This document shows, in pieces, positions 39,778 to 44,959 of a stretch of DNA of 44,959 bases. Under the pieces are notes generated by a model. The model was not told the origin of the DNA. It was given only the letters and a program-made list of their open reading frames with translations, and searched no databases. Every line of letters begins with the position of its first letter. Positions within the stretch are counted from its first letter, which is position 1. A program made the position numbers and the translations under genes. The DNA is from Dyella sp. EPa41 (GTDB lineage Bacteria; Pseudomonadota; Gammaproteobacteria; Xanthomonadales; Rhodanobacteraceae), in assembly GCF_016586165.1 (NCBI RefSeq), contig NZ_BCPR01000039.1, positions 1-44,959 of the forward strand, written 5' to 3'.

Positions 39778-41130
39778 TTACTTGCCGGCGGTGCCGGCTT
39801 CGGCAGGAGCCGCGGCCGTACTGGACGACGCCGGAGCCTGCTGCTCGGTGCCCTGGTCCAGCGACGGCGGCTTGATGCCGGCTTCCTGTTCCGGGGTCTG
39901 GTCCGGCGCCCAGCTCAGCGGCAGGTACACGTCGAACTCGGCGTACTGCGTGACCTGGTCGCCCTGCTTCACTTCCGGCTTGGCTTCGATGTCGTAGAAG
40001 CGGTTCACCACTTCGTCGAACTTGTAGCCGTGGGTCTGCGCGTAGGCCTTCATCAGGTCGCGGGTCTGCGGCACGCCGGCGGCGGTGCCGTTCCACACGG
40101 CCTTGAGGGCCGGGCCACCGAAGGCCAGGAAGGCGCGCACGTCGTTGTCGACGATCAGGCGGCCGAAGCGGTCATGGCCACCCGGGGTGTTGTCGGCCGG
40201 GGCCGCGGCGGCATCGCCACTGGTGCTGGCGCTGGCGGCGGTGGCCAGGTCGGGCGACTTGGCGGCGGCGAGTTCCACGGTCTGGCCGCCGACATTCAGG
40301 CTGGTCGCGCTGATCGGCATCGCCACGTCGAACGTGTAGGTCTGGTCGCCGTAGTTGGTGGTGTAGATGATGCGCGGACCGGTGGTGGTCACGCCCAGCT
40401 TCTTGGCGGCCGCCTGGATCTGGCCGATGGCCTTGTCGGTCGCATCGTTGAGGGCCTCGAGGCCGCCCTTGCGCTCGATCGAGGTCGACACCAGCAGCAC
40501 CGGCGTCGGCTGGGTCTGCTCGATGTACGGGATCAGCTTGGTGTAGTCGACGTTCTGCACGCCGGCCAGCACGTTCTGCAGGTTGTTCAGGGTGAACTGG
40601 ATGAAGGCATCCGGGTCGCCGTGAATGTAGAGGCTGGAATAGCGGTTGATCAGGTTGAAGCCGTAGGCAACGTCATACGACCAGGTCGCCTTGGTCAGCT
40701 GGCCGCGGCTGCCCTGGCGCTCGAGGTCGAGCGTGAAGTGCTTGTCGTTGCCACGCCAGTCGTTGTCCAGGTTCCAGACGATGGAAGCCTTGCGGGCCTG
40801 CGAGTCGACCTTGTCGAAGCTCGGGTCGGCCGAGGCGATCGTCAGCTTGCCGTTGCCGACCTTCTCGTCCTGGCTGGACCAGGACAGCTCGGCGCCCGGG
40901 CCATAGGCCTTGCCGGAGAAGTCGAACTTGATGTTGCGGTCGTACTCGCGCTGCACCGTGTACTCGGGGAAGCGGCGGAAATTGCTCAGCACGTCATAGA
41001 CCTGACGCATGTCCTTGCCGATGACCAACGACCTTTCCACATGGCCGCTGCCAGGCATAACCACGCCCACCACCACCGCCACGACGGCGACAATGATCAG
41101 GGCAACAATAAATTCAAGAACACGCATCAT
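39778..41130 (-). CDS. Membrane-anchored SRPBCC plus GyrI-like domain protein
   Basis: A 450-residue protein. One N-terminal helix (FIVALIIVAVVAVVVGVVMPG) is followed by an SRPBCC (polyketide cyclase/START-like) domain at about 30-180, where RSLVIGKDMRQVYDVLSNFRRF is typical. A second part at about 200-420 resembles the GyrI/AraC effector-binding fold (IIYTTNYGDQTYTFDVAMPI, later EVKQGDQVTQYAEFDVYLPL). An Ala/Ser-rich linker interrupts the latter, and a low-complexity Ala/Pro tail ends it. Both domains bind small hydrophobic ligands in other proteins. The function is unknown. GGAG lies 9 nt before the ATG. Confidence 0.8.
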   Translation of the reverse strand: MMRVLEFIVALIIVAVVAVVVGVVMPGSGHVERSLVIGKDMRQVYDVLSNFRRFPEYTVQREYDRNIKFDFSGKAYGPGAELSWSSQDEKVGNGKLTIASADPSFDKVDSQARKASIVWNLDNDWRGNDKHFTLDLERQGSRGQLTKATWSYDVAYGFNLINRYSSLYIHGDPDAFIQFTLNNLQNVLAGVQNVDYTKLIPYIEQTQPTPVLLVSTSIERKGGLEALNDATDKAIGQIQAAAKKLGVTTTGPRIIYTTNYGDQTYTFDVAMPISATSLNVGGQTVELAAAKSPDLATAASASTSGDAAAAPADNTPGGHDRFGRLIVDNDVRAFLAFGGPALKAVWNGTAAGVPQTRDLMKAYAQTHGYKFDEVVNRFYDIEAKPEVKQGDQVTQYAEFDVYLPLSWAPDQTPEQEAGIKPPSLDQGTEQQAPASSSTAAAPAEAGTAGK

Positions 41131-41477
41131 TCCGGGGTTCTCCGCACGTCTCTCTGTATACGGCACTAAGGGCAGTCGAGTCGCCGGAGACCGGCCAGCC
41201 ACGGGGAAATTCCCGAAGAATCACGTCGTGACGGGGGGTCGGCCAGCGCCGAAGCCACCGATACTACTTGCTCACGCGCAGGAACGCCATCCAGCCGTGA
41301 ATTGGCCTTCCAGACGCCCGCGAATGGCTATGGCACTGGGCTGGCGGCGTAGCGTCAGACCTTACGGATGCACGGATCGGGGCGTTTTTCGGCGCAGGTG
41401 AACGAAGGCGCCGGAATCCGGCGCCTTCGGGGCTTGCGCGAAAGTCTGCGGGACGCTGGCCGTCCCGGCCTGCACCG
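41131..41477. other. 347-bp gap without a gene
   Basis: Lies between the SRPBCC-GyrI gene and the response regulator gene, both on the minus strand. The right part holds a perfect hairpin (41403-41429). CGTATACAG around 41157 on the minus strand could be a -10 region for the SRPBCC gene. I see no open frame of quality or RNA gene. Confidence 0.6.
41403..41429 (-). terminator. Perfect GC hairpin after the response regulator
   Basis: CGAAGGCGCCGG-AAT-CCGGCGCCTTCG: a 12-bp perfect stem with a 3-nt loop, 48 bp past the response regulator stop. A short T-containing stretch follows on the minus strand. Probable terminator. Confidence 0.6.
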
Positions 41478-42119
41478 TCAGACGATGCCCAGCTCCAGCG
41501 CCTTCAGCACGGCGCGGGTGCGGTCGCGCACGCCCAGCTTGGAAAGGATGTTCGACACGTGGTTCTTCACCGTGCCCTCGGCCACCTTCAGCGAGTTGGC
41601 GATTTCCTTGTTGCTGTAGCCGCCGGACAGGAGGCGCAGGATCTCGGTCTCGCGCTCGGTCAGCGGGTCGGGCTGTTCCAGGCTGGTGAACTGGTTCTGC
41701 ATGCGGCCGACGCCGGCAAGCAGGCGCTGGGTGACCATGGGCGCGACCAGCGAACCGCCGGCGGCCACGGTGCGCACCGCTTCGACCAGTTGTTCCAGCG
41801 ATACGTCCTTGAGCAGATAGCCCCGGGCGCCGGCCTTGAGGCCCTGCAGCACCAGCTGGTCGTCGTCGAAGGTGGTCAGGATGATGGTGGGCGGCAGCTC
41901 GTTGCGGGCGGACAGGGCCTGCAGCACTTCCAGGCCGCTCATGTTGGGCATGCGGAGGTCGAGCAGCACCACATCGGGCTTGATGCGCGGAATGTCCTGC
42001 ACGGCCTGCGCACCGTCGGCGCACTCGGCCACCACGCGGATGTCTTCCGCCAGATCGAGCAGGGAGCGGACACCCTGGCGAACCAGGTTCTGGTCATCGA
42101 CAAGACAGACGGAAATCAT
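41478..42119 (-). CDS. NarL/FixJ-type response regulator
   Basis: A 213-residue regulator. The receiver domain (1-120) has the acidic pair in CLVDDQNLV, phosphoacceptor Asp54 in VVLLDLRMPNM, Thr in IILTTFDDD and Lys in LLKDVS. The LuxR-type helix-turn-helix covers about 147-205 (LTERETEILRLLSGGYSNKEIA, GTVKNHVSNILSKLGVRDRT). GAGG lies 7 nt before the ATG. It pairs with the histidine kinase gene 152 bp upstream on the same strand; the target genes are unknown. Confidence 0.95.
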   Translation of the reverse strand: MISVCLVDDQNLVRQGVRSLLDLAEDIRVVAECADGAQAVQDIPRIKPDVVLLDLRMPNMSGLEVLQALSARNELPPTIILTTFDDDQLVLQGLKAGARGYLLKDVSLEQLVEAVRTVAAGGSLVAPMVTQRLLAGVGRMQNQFTSLEQPDPLTERETEILRLLSGGYSNKEIANSLKVAEGTVKNHVSNILSKLGVRDRTRAVLKALELGIV

Positions 42120-42271
42120 CGTGAATCCTCGAAGCGGTTGCGGCCTGCGTCCGATGCCCGCGGCCAACGGAGAAACAAGCCCGGCCCCTGCCCCTGCATG
42201 GTCCGGACTCTTACGATGCGGCTATCCAAGCCCCGCATTCTGGCATGACCCACCAAGCCGGGGTGCATTCT

Positions 42272-43501
42272 TTACACCGTCCCCAGCGCGGGAGGTTCGA
42301 ACCGTGACGGCGTATGCGCCAGCTCCGGCGCCTCGCCCAGCGGCAGCCGCACGGTGAGTGCAAAGCCCTGCATCAGCGCAGGGTCCACCGTGACGCTGCC
42401 CTCGAACTCGGTCAGGCGCTCGCGCATGCCCGACAGGCCATTGCCCGGCTTGAAGTTGGCGGCGCCACGCCCGTCGTCGCGGGCGGACAGCTCCAGCAGG
42501 TTGGCGTTGACGTAGTCGAAGCGCAGCCACAGGTTGCGCGCCGCGGCATGCTTGGCGGCATTGGTGATGATTTCCTGCGCACAGCGCAGCAATACCTGGG
42601 CCCGGCGCGGGTCTTCCACGCTGAAGCGCGGCGGCGTCTCCACGTGCACGCGCAGGCCGGGCACGCCTTCGATGAGGCTGCGCAACGCCTGCGTGAGATC
42701 GATGGCGTCGTCCTGGCGAAGCTCGCTGACCACCTCGCGCACATCCGACAGCAGGTGCTTGGCGGTGACCTGCGCCTTCTGCACGTGCTCGGCCGCCTGC
42801 GGATTGACCAGGTGGCTGGCCACTTCCAGGTTGAGGCTGAGTGCGGTCAGGTGATGGCCGACCAGATCGTGCAGGTCGCGCGCGATGCGCATGCGCTCGG
42901 CGATACGGGTGGACTCGGCCAGCAGCGCGCGCGTGGCGCGCAGTTCGGAGTTGAGGCGACGCTGGATCTCGCGCTCCTCCGCCTGCAGGCTCGCGATCAT
43001 CGAGGTGAAGAACACCAGTGCCGAGATGCCCAGGTACATGCACACCTGCAGGACCGCCGTCACGATGGTCCAGCCCATGTAGCTGGCGATGATCGGGATC
43101 AGCATCAGGTTCTGCAGCAGCATCCACAGCAGCCCGGCGCCGACCGGCAGCTGCCAGGGCAGCACCACCGCGATCACCAGCATCAGCATCGCCGACAGGC
43201 CGCTCTGGCTGAACCAGCCCATCGCCACCGCCGAGCCGGTCAGGACCACGAGGCCCAGCAGCTGCGGCAGCGACGGATAGCCGACCTGCCGCGTCATGCT
43301 CGATCGGCGCGTCAGCAACAGATAGGTGAGCCCGAAGATCAGGTACGAGAGGACCCATCCCGTGATATTCGGGTTGCTCCACCAGGAACTGACCTGCGCC
43401 AGGCTCCAGCTGCCGGGCAGCAGCGGCAGGGCGACGCAGAGATACGTCGTAAGGCCGGCATACCGCAGCAGCCGGATGTGGTTGATGTTGGACCATGCCA
43501 T
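42272..43501 (-). CDS. Sensor histidine kinase, HisKA_3 (NarX/DesK-like) type
   Basis: A 409-residue membrane kinase. Six helices cover about residues 10-168 with no sizeable periplasmic domain, so the signal is probably sensed in or at the membrane, as in DesK. The phosphoacceptor His211 lies in MRIARDLHDLVGHHLTALSL. The HATPase region has QEIITNAAKHAAARN (N box), SARDDGRGAANF and NGLSGMRERLTEFEG. Cognate to the response regulator gene downstream. Confidence 0.93.
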   Translation of the reverse strand: MAWSNINHIRLLRYAGLTTYLCVALPLLPGSWSLAQVSSWWSNPNITGWVLSYLIFGLTYLLLTRRSSMTRQVGYPSLPQLLGLVVLTGSAVAMGWFSQSGLSAMLMLVIAVVLPWQLPVGAGLLWMLLQNLMLIPIIASYMGWTIVTAVLQVCMYLGISALVFFTSMIASLQAEEREIQRRLNSELRATRALLAESTRIAERMRIARDLHDLVGHHLTALSLNLEVASHLVNPQAAEHVQKAQVTAKHLLSDVREVVSELRQDDAIDLTQALRSLIEGVPGLRVHVETPPRFSVEDPRRAQVLLRCAQEIITNAAKHAAARNLWLRFDYVNANLLELSARDDGRGAANFKPGNGLSGMRERLTEFEGSVTVDPALMQGFALTVRLPLGEAPELAHTPSRFEPPALGTV

Positions 43502-43976
43502 GCACGCATCATCAGCCGCCGGCGGGCGTGGTGCAATGCGTGAGAAGTCACTCCCCTACCCCTGCCGAAAGGCACGCCCGCTGGCCTAAGGCAGCACTGG
43601 ACAAGTCAAGTATCGCCATCGGCATCACCCCTTCACCTGAACCAATACGCTGGGGCTCGCCCTGTCTGTCCGCAGGCCGAAGGGCCGCTGGCGCACGCGG
43701 GGAGCGGCCATGGATGGCCGCGGCTTTGAGGAGCGAGGAAGGCGACTGGCTGTCTGTTGAGACAGCGGCCCTTCGGCCTGCGGACAGACAGGGCGAGTGA
43801 CGACGCGAAGCTAGTCCCGTGGGACGACGGCGATGCTTGTTCAGTGCTGCCTTTACGAAGGTTTTACATGGTGCGCCGTGATATGTGCGGGCGCCGTACG
43901 CATGTCATAATGGCGACTGTTACGTGGGGCCGCTTCAAACGGTCTTGTCCTCGAACCACACAAAGCGGAGCAACGA
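43502..43976. other. 475-bp gap between the kinase and GNAT genes
   Basis: Divergent intergenic region. Its middle holds the large inverted-repeat element (43656-43797). To the right, CATAAT around 43905 may be a -10 box of the GNAT gene. I see no convincing open frame; those across the element are products of the palindrome. Confidence 0.6.
43656..43797. repeat. Long perfect inverted repeat (35-bp arms, 72-bp centre)
   Basis: The left arm 43656-43690 (begins CTCGCCCTGTCTGTCCGC) and right arm 43763-43797 are exact reverse complements over 35 bp. The 72-bp centre has its own perfect hairpins: GCGGCCAT-GG-ATGGCCGC (43704-43721) and CTGTCT-GTTG-AGACAG (43750-43765), the latter overlapping the right arm. 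No target-site duplication is evident at the borders. Confidence 0.9.
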
Positions 43977-44600
43977 ATGGCCCTTGCCATCCGCGACGTG
44001 CGAGAGCACGACCTGGATGCCGTACTGGCGCTCAACAACGCCGCCGGCCGCACCATCCTCGCCCTGGACTCGACCCAACTGCGCTTCTTCTTTGATCACG
44101 CGGATTATTTCCGCGTGGCCGAGATCGACGGCCACCTGGCCGGCTTCCTGATCGCCCTGCGCGACGGCAGCGACTACGACAGCACGAACTACCACTGGTT
44201 TTCCGAGCACTACCCGCAGTTCGTCTACATCGACCGCATCGTCATCGCCAACGCCTACCGCCGCCATGGCCTGGGTCGCATCTTCTACTGCGACGTGACC
44301 AGCTATGCCGAGGTCCGCGTGCCCCTGCTCACCTGCGAGGTGTTCCTGGAGCCGCGCGACGACGTGGTGGTGCTGTTCCATGGCACCTACGGCTTCCAGG
44401 AAGTGGGCCAGCAGCGCATGGCCGCCGACGGCCCGCAGGTCAGCCTGCTGGCCAAGGACCTGCCCAGCTACGCCTTCGTGCGCGAAACCTACCTGGACCA
44501 TGACGGCCTGCCCGACGTGCCGTGGCTGGCCGAGCGCCCGCGTCCTCTCCATCACCCTGACACCACCCGGCGCCGCCTCGCGGGAGAGCGGCGCCCATGA
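43977..44600 (+). CDS. GNAT-family acetyltransferase (COG3818-like)
   Basis: A 207-residue acetyltransferase. IRDVREHDLDAVLALNNAA opens the fold, FVYIDRIVIANAYRRHGLGRIFY holds motif A (R-R-H-G-L-G) and LTCEVFLEPRDDVVVLFHGTYGFQEVG the later CoA-binding strands. Substrate unknown. GCGGAG precedes the ATG. Its stop overlaps the minC start as ATGA, a neighbourhood often seen in xanthomonads; a role in division is not implied. Confidence 0.88.
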   Translation: MALAIRDVREHDLDAVLALNNAAGRTILALDSTQLRFFFDHADYFRVAEIDGHLAGFLIALRDGSDYDSTNYHWFSEHYPQFVYIDRIVIANAYRRHGLGRIFYCDVTSYAEVRVPLLTCEVFLEPRDDVVVLFHGTYGFQEVGQQRMAADGPQVSLLAKDLPSYAFVRETYLDHDGLPDVPWLAERPRPLHHPDTTRRRLAGERRP

Positions 44601-44959
44601 ATGCGCGAATGGATACACAAGAAGCCTGCGACCTGCGTTTTGGCCAGGTCGGCATCGCCAACGTGCGCGTGCGCCGTGCCGATGCCGCCGCCCTCTGCGA
44701 CGAACTGGAACGCCGCGTGCGTGCCGCGCCGCAACTGTTTTCCCGCGCCGCCGTGGTGCTGGACCTCAGCCATCTGCTGAACCTGCCCGACGACGGCACG
44801 GTCGATGCGCTGCTGGAAGCCGTGCGCAGCGCCGGCATGATGCCGGTGGGCCTGGCCTACGGCACCAGCGAGGTGGAAGCCCTCTCGCGCCGCATGGGCC
44901 TGCCGCTGATCGCCAAGTTCCGTGCGGCCTACGAGCCGGCCGACGGCGGCAGCATCGCG
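44597..44959 (+). CDS. minC: Septum-site-determining protein MinC, 3' part outside the window
   Basis: 121 codons are visible and the frame is open at the window edge. The product matches the N-terminal MinC domain: DLRFGQVGIANVRVRRAD, APQLFSRAAVVLDLSHLLN, MPVGLAYGTSEVEALSRRMG, PLIAKFRAAYEP. MinC inhibits FtsZ polymerisation away from midcell together with MinD. minD and minE would be expected just beyond the window. The start overlaps the GNAT gene by 4 bp. Confidence 0.93.
   Translation, partial: MNARMDTQEACDLRFGQVGIANVRVRRADAAALCDELERRVRAAPQLFSRAAVVLDLSHLLNLPDDGTVDALLEAVRSAGMMPVGLAYGTSEVEALSRRMGLPLIAKFRAAYEPADGGSIA

Noticed and set aside
43691-43762. Short open frames inside the large inverted repeat
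   Set aside because: They are byproducts of the palindromic GC-rich sequence, with no ribosome site and no recognisable product.
1-44959. Prophage, insertion sequence, CRISPR array or defence island
   Set aside because: No transposase, integrase, phage structural gene, cas gene or regularly spaced direct repeats were seen; gene content is conserved backbone.

Overview
This window looks like chromosomal DNA of a GC-rich gammaproteobacterium of the order Xanthomonadales, most probably Rhodanobacteraceae (the Dyella, Luteibacter and Rhodanobacter group). Reasons: very high third-position GC, a copLAB copper operon in Xanthomonas order, a minC preceded by a GNAT gene, promoter -10 boxes in the context TATAATCGCC, and interspersed GTAGGAGCGCACC-type palindromes in intergenic gaps. 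The genus is inference. I see no rRNA, tRNA, CRISPR array, transposase or phage gene; this is housekeeping and stress-related backbone.

Layout. 1-2533: the 3' part of an EamA permease, a LysR regulator and a divergent NAD(P)-binding (NmrA-like) gene that share a short intergenic region with a dyad operator. 2583-5702 (minus): copL-copA-copB copper resistance. 5776-10226: rlmJ, an Slp-type lipoprotein, a cation diffusion facilitator, three REP-like palindromes with a decayed duplicate of a neighbouring gene end, a VOC protein plus YjbR/MmcQ-like pair, and a GNAT gene. 10381-16502: mfd, a second LysR gene, then a VOC protein overlapping a ChaA-type antiporter. 16543-18779 (minus): egtB-egtD for ergothioneine. 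18993-22668: two small exported proteins, rlmKL and an overlapping alpha/beta hydrolase. 22925-25697: an AmpD-like amidase, tesB, a DUF2007-like membrane-anchored protein and bpt.

25850-31546: a zinc alcohol dehydrogenase, a membrane-anchored glutamate-synthase-like FMN protein, purT and a divergent exported transglutaminase-like protein. 31573-32660: an SPFH gene overlapping a ribbon-helix-helix gene, with tandem palindromes and a Shine-Dalgarno-masking hairpin upstream. 32760-35990: small proteins, a DUF423 protein, a SCO-PCuAC operon and a convergent CtaG-type gene, the last three all linked to copper delivery to cytochrome oxidase. 36043-39610 (minus): a GldA/GldF/GldG-type ABC system with all joints overlapping by 4 bp. 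39778-43501 (minus): a membrane-anchored SRPBCC plus GyrI-like protein and a NarL-type two-component pair. 43656-43797 is a perfect 35-bp inverted repeat with a 72-bp centre. The window ends with a GNAT gene overlapping the 5' part of minC.

Themes: copper handling (copLAB, SCO, PCuAC, CtaG), envelope functions, and many ATGA start/stop overlaps that define translationally coupled pairs. The most unusual structures are non-coding: the REP-like family with a REP-associated gene-end duplication, the long perfect inverted repeat, and the SPFH-RHH operon with its own apparent operator and masked ribosome binding site.
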